DNA from: a virus
IMG/VR virus record: IMGVR_UViG_3300010885_010784
Coordinates: 1-64,000 of that record
DNA length: 64,000 bases
Strand: one strand, 5' to 3'
Position 1 is the first letter of the stretch. Every line of letters begins with the position of its first letter. Position numbers and translations under genes: made by a program. This document shows, piece after piece, positions 52,401-63,900 of this stretch. The notes beneath the pieces were generated by a model, which was not told where the DNA came from, searched no databases, and was given only the letters and a program-made list of their open reading frames with translations.

Positions 52401-54307
52401 ATAACATAGTTTCTTGACATAAGGATTAAATTATTGTCTTCGTCAAAAAACATTGAAGTTTGAGTTGACTGGGCTATGTCATTTAGTACTTCTGCTACCG
52501 TGGTATCTGGTGCTACAAAGAAGTATGGAATCTTGTCTTCAGATTCCCCAGCATTTCTGTAAAACTTGTAATTAGAGAAACCAATATTGTCTAGCATAGT
52601 TGCTACAGCATAACTAACAGAAACATTTTTAAGCAATAGCGATGGTGCAGTTATTGATTCAAAGTAAAACAATAGGTCTCTCAGTTTAAGTGTAGCCATT
52701 CTGTCTGTTGTACTAACTTCTGGAAAGCCATCTACATACATTGTTTTGATTGGAACAAAATAGTCTGAGAGTGTTGGATAGGACCTATCGTCAATGATTT
52801 GTTCGTAGAATTTAAATTGCAAGTTCTTAGAAGAAATATTTGAAATTAAACTACCAGTGATAGTTCCACTTGATACGGTAAGGTCATTGTATTCATTAAG
52901 CGATTGGTCATAGTCAAATAGTGTAATTGAGCCTGTAGAAGCAAGCAGTTGACCTACTGGAATACCAGTGTTACCAATATCTGAAGCAATCTTTTCAATT
53001 GAGTATTGCGTTGTTTTATCGGATAAGTCAGCGACTAATCTTGGAGACATCTCAATTAAGTCGAAGGTTGAGCGTGGTTGGGCGATAGTGTCTACAACTA
53101 TACGAATACCTTTAATAAATTGAAACTCTCTGTAGGTTGGCGTGTATAGCGTTGTTGCTGTGCCATAAAATTCTGGGGAAGTTAATTTAGTTACATTAGA
53201 AGTTTTAGTAGTTAGACCTTCTTCATTTAGATACCAGCCATAAGTTGGTACAAAAGAGTTTGTTGTCCAGTTAGTTCCATTCCAAACATACACAGTTCCA
53301 GCGGCAACTCCAGTTGCATCTGGTACAAGGTACGCATCTCCTAATGCACCTGTAACTGGTATGGCATACTGTGATGCATACTCACCTAATAGTCTAAATG
53401 TTACTGGAGCGTTTGTAATTCCATATGCTAGTTCAACATATCCGTCAGAACCAATTACTCTTTTGCCGCTAGTTCGCACTGATGCTGGGGTAAAGGTTTG
53501 TGCAGTTGTCCAAGTCCCAGAAGTATTTAAGTATTGAATTTTCCAGTTTGTAGGAGTCTTTTGATTAACCAAGTCTCCAGTATTGGCTGGGTCTTCGTAG
53601 AATGGGTCATTGAATGATGTGTTATTGGACTTCTTGTATGGTCCATGATTAACATCTCCAACACCAGTTTGCATTTTAATTACAATTCTATTTGCTGGAA
53701 CTGGGGCTGTGTACACTACAAATGGTGCGGTATCATCAATGTAGTAGTCCCCACTGCCTGGGGTAAGCATTGAGATACCTCGTTCTTGACCACCATAAGT
53801 TGCAGTTTCAATTCTGTATGAATTCCAATACTTAAACTTGTCGTCCTTAGATGCTAGATAAAATCTTGGCTGGCTGTGCATATCTGCGTTACCATAGTTT
53901 AAATAATTTAAACCAAAATATCTAATCTTGTTAATGCCAGAACGTGGTCTAAATCTTGAAATAGTATCCGTTAGAGAATATAACATCTTGTCAGTTTTGT
54001 TTACTGTTGCATCAATAGTAGGGTTGCCGTTGCTCAGGTCAATTCCTGTATTTAAGATTACATTAGAATCTGTTGCACCATAATAATACTTTGGTGATGA
54101 TACATCCGTCTCTACTGCCCACGTTGCCTTGATAGTTCCAAAGTTTGCTTCTGTTTGTCCAGATAGCATTGATGGTCGATATCTATAATTACCAAGAGCA
54201 AGAATGTTATCTGAGAAGTTCATATTCCATTCAGCGATAACTAGTGATTGTAAATTTACCGTGGATGATTGCTCTATATAATCTTTAAGATTAGAGTTCT
54301 GATACAT
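49412..54307 (-). CDS. Large tail protein (Tal / tail hub-fibre)
   Basis: 1631 residues. Beta-rich all along with repeated Ser/Thr/Asn stretches; DSNVILNTGIDLSNGNPTIDATV near the N-terminus and DLVNQKTPTNWKIQYLNTSG. Placed after Dit in the standard siphovirus order, so probably the baseplate/tail-associated protein. ATG 54307 overlaps the Dit stop. Confidence 0.78.
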   Translation of the reverse strand: MYQNSNLKDYIEQSSTVNLQSLVIAEWNMNFSDNILALGNYRYRPSMLSGQTEANFGTIKATWAVETDVSSPKYYYGATDSNVILNTGIDLSNGNPTIDATVNKTDKMLYSLTDTISRFRPRSGINKIRYFGLNYLNYGNADMHSQPRFYLASKDDKFKYWNSYRIETATYGGQERGISMLTPGSGDYYIDDTAPFVVYTAPVPANRIVIKMQTGVGDVNHGPYKKSNNTSFNDPFYEDPANTGDLVNQKTPTNWKIQYLNTSGTWTTAQTFTPASVRTSGKRVIGSDGYVELAYGITNAPVTFRLLGEYASQYAIPVTGALGDAYLVPDATGVAAGTVYVWNGTNWTTNSFVPTYGWYLNEEGLTTKTSNVTKLTSPEFYGTATTLYTPTYREFQFIKGIRIVVDTIAQPRSTFDLIEMSPRLVADLSDKTTQYSIEKIASDIGNTGIPVGQLLASTGSITLFDYDQSLNEYNDLTVSSGTITGSLISNISSKNLQFKFYEQIIDDRSYPTLSDYFVPIKTMYVDGFPEVSTTDRMATLKLRDLLFYFESITAPSLLLKNVSVSYAVATMLDNIGFSNYKFYRNAGESEDKIPYFFVAPDTTVAEVLNDIAQSTQTSMFFDEDNNLILMSRNYVMPTVAERATSLTLYGTKDFTQNGILKNDNVNAILSNIISLDAEEDQVYNGGKITYTNRYIQKSYSTLQEAGMLNKGQAYKYKPVLLWEVSGTESLRPTNDEVGNQSAYSLSALALNSELTGALPTVVSGVITRNVMDFGQSIYWLTRYKGYLYANGEIIKYDAVEHSVSGIGDVWIEDIKDYQKYFANLPFNGKIFPTGRVRIYAEPKYNSTTGAVVDGIVAKHGRGQFGTTRVYHGVLDENNEWLDTAKHKTFKQQSKWLFQGNHQYEETLYEITLNANATSGTDTITANTEGLKEGLIFYPYSPYTKTITATPTFASGNMTFTSSAHGLLPGQVVRIELVVPTTYRGIYTVLSKTTNTFTVKNKNSASGTITVNGTVAPLYYDRALNSAIVEGTKIKSLTSTTITLTKNLNANMTSGGIVYATTNIVEPLGMIEYDSSLDSIGFMTEKPTVTGTSKDFFDTSSYTESDTTTTADKTKANAAIKSSALSIQGPSEFASVTQSSNAVSYVYKDYGTELPSAYSFGTRMRIVGKPLPTTAAVNEAKQIPVGGEVLFSNNGYEIAGTGGGIAFNLDVDTNKNIGYFFEIDALTSDAIVNSTDKDTTIEGIPNVYFYKNLKGANTKQGVPVVLWSGNAPILVDDGQFIGMSKSMSTKTPTVYDLLVETEELAPKYDGYYSRKFYLYINGKLIATVQDDDAIPVNTTNKNMALFVRGSGLCLFEHVFAIGDRSPNPNSPVSKKSVFNEDKLDNENYRKYLVNPAVLDTYLKGVGSSQTPSYSLYFEEFGTIMRECAYFNIRYDKAFPALYSKISPTFNDSQGYVVSNFRSNPYGAEFLIFNATDFALNLDESTGNYLRIQGVTFTQQSAHDLTVDEYFQKNSDLDNYSNYTDLNNKYMDIQNSRNTYGKKDFTLTGNFIQNIDTANSLMTWMVNKVMRPKKSVGVTIFANPMIQLGDIVTIDYNIDNVLQNSTARFVVYHITYSRSGNGPEMKLYLSEVV

Positions 54308-54915
54308 TATACCTCTTCCAGCGTAACAGAAATATTCCACAAATCGTGGTTAGCCCCACCACGCTTTACTACTGTGTAATCAAAACTAGAAATAAACATT
54401 TCAATTACCTCGTTGTATTCAGCAAGGTGTGCATATTGACCAGACTCAGCAAAGTTACCCTTTTTATCATACGCTAAAAAGACATAAAACGAGCCTGTGT
54501 GGTTTTGATACCAGTCAAGTAGTTCATTGCCACCAGCACCCCCATCAACTGTATACCTAGTTCCTACTCCTGTTACTGCACCTGTAGTTGTGTTAAACTG
54601 TGGGTCTAGACTAAACGCTCTAGATGGAAGCATGTCCCAAGAAGTACTGATAGTCATTTTATCAGCAACGTGGTATGAACGCATACGACCATTAATCATA
54701 CGCTCTCGTTTTTCAATACGTTCTGGTTTGAATGAAATATCTTTTCTGTTGTGGTCAGATAGAACTATAAAGTCGTCTCCTGCAGTAACAGCATTAACCT
54801 CGTAGCCATCTGGGACTAGAAATCCACCAGAAGTAATTGGAGGTAGGTCTGACCACATCATTGCCTGTGGTCTTCTATATGTCTTCCTACCAGCGAGGTA
54901 TGTACTTGTAGCCAT
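54307..54915 (-). CDS. Distal tail protein-like (Dit)
   Basis: 202 residues; SGGFLVPDGYEVNAVTAGDDFIVLSDHNRKDISF and the HLAEYNEVIEMFISSFDYTVVKRGGANHDLW region fit the gene order TMP-Dit-Tal of actinophage siphoviruses. Overlaps by one base at both ends. Family not formally assigned. Confidence 0.7.
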   Translation of the reverse strand: MATSTYLAGRKTYRRPQAMMWSDLPPITSGGFLVPDGYEVNAVTAGDDFIVLSDHNRKDISFKPERIEKRERMINGRMRSYHVADKMTISTSWDMLPSRAFSLDPQFNTTTGAVTGVGTRYTVDGGAGGNELLDWYQNHTGSFYVFLAYDKKGNFAESGQYAHLAEYNEVIEMFISSFDYTVVKRGGANHDLWNISVTLEEV

Positions 54916-57900
54916 TAAATAGCACTGCTCCTAATTCGTCTTGAGTCAATACGCTTAATCTCTCTTAGCACTGAATCTGCAATATCGCTGGCATCTGAAG
55001 AGTTAGCATTGACTGTAATACTATAATTATACACTGATTCTCCACCTCGTGCTCCATTATTCATGGACTGTAGTTTGCCAGCACCAATTGAATCTACTGC
55101 TGACTTTCTCATAACAAATTCTCCTGGGGTAAGCATAGCAGGAATAGTGTCTGTTCCAAGTGCATACTTGCTCTTTGCAATGTGCATACCATTTTGAGCA
55201 TAAACCATACCACCTTGAGCAAAACGTTTTCCAACGTAAAACTCTGTCATTTCTTGGGTGTAGCCTTTTTGAGCCAAAGCCTGGTCAACCGCAGAGATGT
55301 TTCTTGCAATTCCCTGAACGTTTGCTATAGCAGCAGCAACAGGTGCGTACAACGCATTATAAATTTTAATTGAACCCTTATCGTCAGTTGCCTTACTTCC
55401 TATCCATCTGTCTCCGTCTTTTGACAATTGAGATTTTGCCGAAGACTCAAAAGTTGTTTTTGCAGTTGCTAGTTCTGCGTTTGCTGTTTTCTTTTGTTCA
55501 TTAAAAGTTTTAAGTAGTTCTAGTGCTTGTTGAACTTCCACTGGCTGTTTATTAAAGGCTGTTGTCTTTTTTTCTTCAGCAAGTGCGTCAAAATTTGTAA
55601 CAAGTGCTTCTGCAGCCTTGTACTCTTCTACATATGCATCGTATGCAGCCAAGTCCTTTGGTGCTATTGAACTTCTTTGTTTAAGGGTGTATCCTGTGCC
55701 ACCTCTACCTGCATACGCTTGAGTAAATTTTCCAGAAGAACCTGCCTTAAGTGTGCTAAAAGCATTTTTTGCAGCAATTTTATCTTTTGCTATATTTCCA
55801 GCAGTTAGGCTGGTCAAACTTTTTATTGCTACACCTAATGTTTTTCCTGTTCCTCCGCCGCCGAACTTTCCAATTTTTGCCAATCCAGCAACGGCTTGTC
55901 CAGCCGTGACAGGTGCACCAGTGTCTTTAGTGTCTTTAGTATCCTTGGTGTCCTTAGTATCCTTTACTCCAGTGCCAGAAACACTTGGATTATAAGGCTT
56001 TACAAGAGCAAGAGCCTTGCCATCTTTAAGGATACTAGCCATGTGCTTTGCAGACTTAAGTGCATTTTGCTGAATATTTGCTTGATATTGTTCTTCTTTT
56101 AGTTTGTACCCTGCAATCTTTTCAGCGTTGCTTTCAAGAATTGCTTCTAGTTTTGTACGGTCAGTAAGAACACCGTTAATTCTAACCTCAACACCCTCAA
56201 GTTCAATCTTTCTAGCATTTTCAATACTTGTCTTAGCATCATCTAGTGCTTGCTTCTGGTCGTTTTGTTTAGCCTGAAGTGCAGCCTTAGCAGCAGCAGC
56301 GATGTCACCCTTTGACAAAGCATCTGCAAGTGTCATTGTGTCTTGTTGCTGTTGGTTATTCTTTTCTCGAATCTTTCCAATTTCATCAAGTGCTTTTGCA
56401 CGAGCATTATACTTATCGTTAATCTTTTTTTCTTTAGTAGCAATAACATCAAGACCAGCCTGATACAATTCGTTATCTTTTGCTAGTCTTTCTGCAGGAG
56501 TTGCAAGAACATAGGTAAGACCAATTTCGCTGGCATCCTTAATTTCTTTCAACTTCTTTAGAAGTGCTCCAGCATTAGCCCTTAACTTACCAGTTTTCTT
56601 GTCAATAATTCTATTCTGCTCTTCTTCAGTGCCGTTCATAAAGTCTCTAATGATTTCTGCATCTGCACCCTGGGCTTTCATCAATACTGCGATACCGCCC
56701 ATTTGCTTGACCGCTGCACTTCCATATTTCATAATTGCCTTGTATGATGCATCCCAACCAACGGTAAGTTTTTGCTGCCAGTTGTTTGCTTCACGAAGCA
56801 TTTTTACATATGGGTCAAGGATTGATGGGTCTGGACCTTGCTTTGTTGATGTATCCTGTGCAGAACCTGGACCAGTAGTGTTGTCAACGCCAAACGAGGT
56901 GACAGTTCTATCTGCTTGGTATGCCGCATAATCAGCAAATGTAAGAGTCTTATTGCCCTGCTCGCTTTGCCAGACTTTAAATGCAGCCATCATATCCTTG
57001 TCGCCCTTCATGGCAAGAATTTGTTGAAGTTCCGTCATAAACACTACTTTGTTTGCTTTATTGTATTTATTAAAGGTTGCAAATTTAGACTTTAGTGCTG
57101 CAATACCGTCTTTACTTCCTTCTAAGAATTTGCTGGCTATGCCAATGGTGATGGTTTTTTCTTTCTTAAGGTTTTCAATATTTTCATTAAACTTAATCAT
57201 CTTGTCTTCATTTTGAATTGAGAAGTTTATGATTGCTTCACTTGCCTTACCTTTGAAAACTCCTCTTGTTTTATTTGCAAGTTCTAGAGCATTGTTAGTT
57301 TGCATTAGTTTTGCAGGGTCCATTGTTGAGGCTTCAGTCAAATATTTTTCTTTAAGTTTTGTATCTGTAATATTGGATGAAAGACCTAGTGCACGGTTGG
57401 CTTCTACTGGACTATTTGTAAGTAGATTGGCAAGGTTTGCCATTCCTTCTGCAGAGCCACCAAATACCTGTGCAGCGGTGTTTGCCTGATTAATTCCAAG
57501 TTGTTTAGTTGCTATTGCAGACTTAACAAAGTTTTCTTGTCCTTGCGTTCCAGCAGAATTGTCAATTGCCTCTCTTGCTAGTTTGGCTTGAGTCTCTAAT
57601 CCAGTTCCCTTATACGCTTCCTCAATAGACTTATTTAGTTCATCACTAGTTGCTACTTGAGTATTAAATAGAATTCCCCAACCAGTGCTTTGGTCTTCAA
57701 GAGTTTTCAATAGTTCTTGATTAGTCTTTTTGTTTGACTCTAGCAGTTCACCTTGGTCAATTAGGTACTGATTCTCAAGTTTTGTAGCCTCAGCAATATC
57801 TCCAGCAGCACGAGCACTAGCAATTCTTTTCTCATAAGATAACTGCAATGAGTCAACCATCTGTTGCTCAACCTCTAGAGTATTTTGAATAGATTCAGAA

Positions 57901-60900
57901 AGTGCTGCAGCCTGTTTTGTAATTTGTTCTTGGTACATGACACCTGCAATAACCATTCCAGTAAGAGCACCAGCAATAGTTCCAATAATTGGAACTGCGG
58001 AACCTGCTGCTGCAAGACCTCCAATAATTGTTCCAGTTGATGCAATTGCAAGTCCAGCGTTGGCGGCTAAAGTTGCAAGTCCTAGAACTGCACCACCAGC
58101 GGCTAGTCCTGCACCTGCACCAGCAACGCCACCTACAACCTCACGACCAGCCTGAGTACCATTGTTTGCTTCTGCTCCAGTCTGAGCCATTGCAGCGGCA
58201 TTGCCTCTAACTTGTTCCATAGAAGATTCAATAATTTTCATTCTAACTTCTAGTGGGTCCTTGGCTAGGTTTTCACCATTAGGACCCATAATGTCTGTAA
58301 GGCTTGCAGATACATTAAGACCAAAGTTCATATCTCCAAGTTCTGTACCCAAGTTTGCTGCAATGCTTCTTGCTTGAGCAGGGTTCATTACACCAGTAGC
58401 AATTGCTTCTGACAACTGGTTAGTGATTAGTTTTTGTGCGTTCTCAATTCCGCCACCCTTAGAAATTTCAGTATCAACAGACTTAACGAGTTCTTTACCT
58501 GCGTCTGTCTTCATGTAAGACTCACCGAATGTTGTTTTACCCTGAACAATATTAAAGAACTGACCACCGCTTGTTTCACGGCGTTTGTCCATAGCCTCAG
58601 TACCAGTTACCTTCTTAGAGAACTCTGCAAACTTTGCCATTGCTTCATTGCTAGTGCCCATCTTCTTTTCTAGGTCAGATGATTCCTTGGCTAGTTTATT
58701 AAGGTGTTCATTGATTTGGAATGCTGCAACACCAATAGCAGCAAATCCTGCTACCACCAATCCAGCAGGACCAGGAATAAGAGACATTGCCGTAGTGGCT
58801 GCACCGATTGGACCCATTGCTGCTTGAGCAGCCTCGCCAACCTTTCCTGGAATAGTTGACGCTAGACCAGCGACAGTTGTAAGGGCATACATTGCAGACT
58901 GTACTTTACCAGTTACTTCATTTCTAGTAAACGCACTAGAAACTTTTCCAGCAAACCCCTTGCCCTCAAGTCGTTTGTCAAACTTAGCCTTTTCTTCCTT
59001 TGACATTTGGTCGTAACCAGCATTAACTCTCTTTTGGTTGTCTGCAAGTCTCTTGTTTTCTATTTCTTCTTGTTTTGCTCTTTCTTGTTCTTGTTTAATC
59101 TGTTTGCGAATTTCTTTATCAGTTAACTTAGTTTCTTTAGTAACCTCAACAACACCATCTGCTGCTTTACTAACTTTTTCTGCTGCTGTAGTTTGCAACT
59201 GTGATAGTCTTTGTGCTTCTGCATCTTTCTTTTTACTTAAATCATCCATTACCTTGACTGGAAGTGGGCGACCTTCGTTGTAGGAATCTCCAATATAGCC
59301 ACCACCATCGTAACCAATAATTCCACCATTAGCGTATCCTGGCAAATTACCAGAAATCATTCCTTGGATTAGTCCACGGTGTTTACCTGCTTGTTTAGCA
59401 GGAATTACAGCCTCACCTGGAGAAAGCATAGCAGGAACTACATCGCCAGCACCCTTTGGTCCTGGAACTGAGAATACTCCACCAGCATATCCAGGAATGA
59501 ATCCACCCTTAGCAAGTTTCATCATTAGAACTTCAATAATTTTTGGTATACCGCCAGAAATGCTAGTAATCTTACCCTTTAGTCCTGGAGGAAGTACACC
59601 CTCTGACTGGAATGGATATTCTGCACCAGCCTTTTCTCCAAATGCTTGTTTTTTGTAATCTGGATTGTATGTATTGTGATTCATAATTCCTGGCATATCG
59701 TAGCCAGCAACAAGTTTTAGAATAGTATTAACAGCACGTTCTCTATTTCCAGTGTTAAGTTTTCCTGCTGCTGTCATTCCAATTGCTTGCAGTTCAGACT
59801 GTGATGCAATGGAAGAGAATCTGTTACCAAGTTCAATGATATCGCCAACCTTCTTTGTGGCTAGTTCTTCATTTTGTCTAATGGTAGGTACACGGAACAT
59901 TTGGTTGCCTTTACCAATTGTAGATTTTGCAACCAAACTTGCCAGAGCATCTCCATGCTGAATTTGAGCAAGAGGTGAATTTTGAATAAATGCAACTTGT
60001 GCATCCTTTTCTGCCTGAGTTGGCATAGCAGAGAATCCTTGTGGAAGAACTCCTGCTGTTCCATCGGCAAGTTTGAGTGGATTGTAAGCAGGAATACCAA
60101 GAAGACTAATAGCACCACGAGTAGCATCCATATCATCATAGAACTCTTCGATGTCGTAATACTTCATAAACTTAGAAGTCTTGTCATACTTCATTTGTTC
60201 TGGTTTGCGGTAATCCTTATCTCTTCTTGAAATAAGTTTTACACCGTTCATGTCAATGCCAAGTTTTTTCAAAGTTTCTAGAGTGTGTGGGTCATATGAT
60301 TCTGGACGAGCGGTCATAAGAAGAATCTTGTTGCCACGAGCCTGAGCAGCCTTTAGTCTTTCAATCGCTGCTGGGATGCCCTTCGGGTCTTTAGCAGCCT
60401 CTTTGTACCACTTCTTCTTTTGTCCTTCTGGAAGTTTGTCATTCTCTGCTTTATGCTTTTCCATGAATGATGATAGGTCAAGAAGTGTGTCGTCGATATC
60501 AAATACAGATGCTTTTGGCTTTACCCCTGTTTTGACAAATCCTCCGTCTGCCATTTTTTTAATCATTCCATATTTAATTAATGACTGCATATCTGTAATA
60601 GAAACGTCTGGACCAAATCCAGTCTTTGGACTATCGTATGAAAGGAATTTACTTTGGCTGTCGCTCATAAATCCTGCTTCAAGACTATTTCCACGAAGTT
60701 TTAGTCCTGCTGGTATTGGTGGCATTGCGCCAGAAGCAATCCAAGAATCACGGAGAGCAATCTGTTGTTTACGCAAAGCGTCGCCACCATTCTTAGAACT
60801 TCCTTCAAGATTAAATCTTGCACTTCTTAATTTTGCATTTGCTCCTGTTGGAGAAAATAGCATTCCATCTTTATGGAACTGAAGTTGTCCATTATTAAAT

Positions 60901-63900
60901 TGATTTCTAAGAACATCATTATCTTTAAGTGCTTTTCCTGATGCATCAAACTCTTCTGGAACAACCTGTCTTAGAGTTCCTACAAGTCCTGCCCTTTCTA
61001 GATATTTATTTGCAAGTTCCCCAATTGGACCTTGTGTTTTTGCATATTCTTGAAGTGCTTGGGTTGCACCCTTGGCAAGCGCAGGGTCATTGACACGACC
61101 CATCTGTGCGTTAGCAATGGCACTTAGTCCAATCTTGTCTTCAATAGTTTGTGACGCACCAAGGTATGAGGACGCTGGCGACTTAAGACCTAAAGTCTTT
61201 TTCAGAGTTGCGTTCATCTTACCCTTTAGGGCATTGTAAACAGCCTTAAAGGGACCAACTTCCATACCTGCAGGACCAGTTTTTCCACCAACACGAAGTT
61301 GCTGATTTAATTTATCTGGCAAACTCATTGTTAGATTGCCAAGAATTTTAAAGTTCTTGAAAGCATCTGCACCAGCACCAAATACTCCAAGTTGTGTTTC
61401 TACATCTTTGTAGTTAAGTTCATTCTGTGCATGGCTTTCTTGAAGGACCATCTCCCACTTAGAGCCATCATAGTCGTATATTGCTTTACTGCCCTTTACG
61501 ACACCCACAATTGGGTCATGCTCTGCACCCTTAACTTCATCTTCGCCTTGGTTAAATTTCTTTACCGTTGGAACAACTGCTGAGTGCATTGCTTGGTACT
61601 TTGACCAATCAACATTGCCACCTTTTTGAAGTCTTTCAATCATTTGCTGATATGATGCTGCTTCTTCAGCAGACATTGGACCAAAGTTTGCAACAGTTTC
61701 TTTTAGTCTTGGTAGAACACTAGAAATTTCAGCCTTCATTGCTGCATCATATTCAGCAGGTGTAAGGCTTGCTGCTATGTCCTTTGTTGCTTCTGCAAAG
61801 AATCTCTTAGCACCCCCCTTTACACCAAGTAGGTTAATAATGGCTTGTTCTTCCATAGAGTTAATGGCACTACCAAGAGCACGTTTACCAGATGCCCTGC
61901 CAAATACACCAGCAGTTCCAACATCAGCAAGGATGTCTCCACCGAGATTTCCAACCCCAAGGTCTTTGTCGCCACGAAGAAGTGATGCAACTAACTGCTT
62001 GAAGTATTGTTCTTTTGTAAATGTTTCTGGAATATTTGCAATTCTGTCGTCAAGTGCTGATTCAAGAACAATGAACTTGCGTTGATTTTCTGGGTCTGTT
62101 GGGTCCATCATTACACGGATTTCTTGCTTAGGTGCCACAAGACCGTGTGCGTCACGAGCAATTGTTGTTCCACGGACTTCTGCTAGTGCAGATGTAAGGT
62201 CAATCTGTGGCTTAACAAATACTCTTGTACCATCTGGCTTTTCGTAAATACCACCAACATTAAATGCAGGGAATGAGTGACCAGTAGTTGGAGAAATTTG
62301 TGTACCAAAATCTGTAGGCGGCACATTTCCATAAGGACCAGCCTTAACTTCATCGCTAATATCTTTAAGTTGTAATCCAGTTCTCAAAAGACCATCTGTT
62401 TGCTTTTGTGTAAGTGGTCCATAAACGCTTTGACGCATACCTGCACCAGTAGTACCATTTTCAAATCCAGGAAGGTTTCCAGCAACCATACCAGCAATTA
62501 CAGGTGCATATTTTCTTGCATGTTTTGCAGGAATAACCGCTTCTCCTGGAGATAGAAGAGCAGGAACAATGTCTCCTGCACCAGCAGGACCAGGAACCAT
62601 TGACACACCATTAGCATACTTCTTTGGCGTTATGTTGGGATTGCCTACAGGGACTCCAGGAACACCAGAGAATGCTTGCTGTGCTTGAATAGCATTTCTA
62701 TATGCATTTGTCAGGTCATTCAGTGCACCTGCTTCAGATGTAAATGTTTGACGAAGTTTGGCGTGAGCCTGGTCAAGTGATGCTGCGATTGCTGCACCCT
62801 TTAGTTGCTCGCTTGTCATGTATCCTGTTTGCTCACCAAGGATATCTGATGGTCTTGTGGTCTTGTTTATAAAGCCCTTCATGTTTGTAAAGAGTTTCAT
62901 AATGTTTGCTACACCGTTGGCAATAAGACCAAAGGTCATTAGAAGTAGTGGACCAATACCAGCAACAGCGGTTACAAGAATAGTAATAAAGGATTTTGTG
63001 CCTTCACTTAGGTTATTAAAACCATCAAGGATTTTACTGACGAATTCAATGATTGGGGTTACAGCCTTCAGGAATGCTTCACCAACTGGTGCGAGTTTAG
63101 CCTGAATGTCTTGAATAGATTTTTGGAACTTGTACATTGGAGAGTCTGAAATCTTTTTCATTTCTCGTTCGGATAGTACAGATAGTTCTTCTGCAGTTTG
63201 TGTTGCAAGTCCTGCCACCTGCTGTGCTTGGCTACCCTCTTTAATTACGTTTTGAAACAATGTAGAAATACGAGAAAATTGAAACTTACCAAATAGTTGT
63301 TCGATAGCACGAGCACGGTTTAGTGGGTCAAGAGTGTCAAAAGCCTTTGCCATGTCAATAACAGTTTGCTTTACATTACCCTTGTTTCCTTCTACAATTC
63401 CCTTAACATTAATATTAAAACCAGCAAGGAACTCAGATGCTTTCTTGCTTGGGTTAATCATAGACGCTAGACCAGACTTAAGTGCGTTAGCACCTTCGGA
63501 TGCGTTAATTCCACCTTCCTTCATTGCTGTTAGGAAGAATGTTAGGTCTTCTACGTTACCACCAAGTTGCTTGACAACAGGTGCTGCCTTTGGAATAGCA
63601 ATGGTAAGGTCTTCAATAGATGTTACAGTTTGGTTTTCTACTGCGTTTAGAAAGTCAATCTTTCCAGATAGTTGGTCAGCAGATGTTCCAAATGCATTGG
63701 TTAATGAGATGGTTGTCTCTAGTGCTTGATTCTGGTCTACCTGACCTAGTACTGCCAACTTGTTTGCCTGAGCAATTTGAGAAAGTAAGTCTGCTCCAGT
63801 CTTACCCATAGCAGCAGCCTTGGCAGCCATATCCATAGTATCTGACACAGCAACGCCATATTTAGTAAATTCGTTTGCAAGTTGACGAACAGAGCCAACC

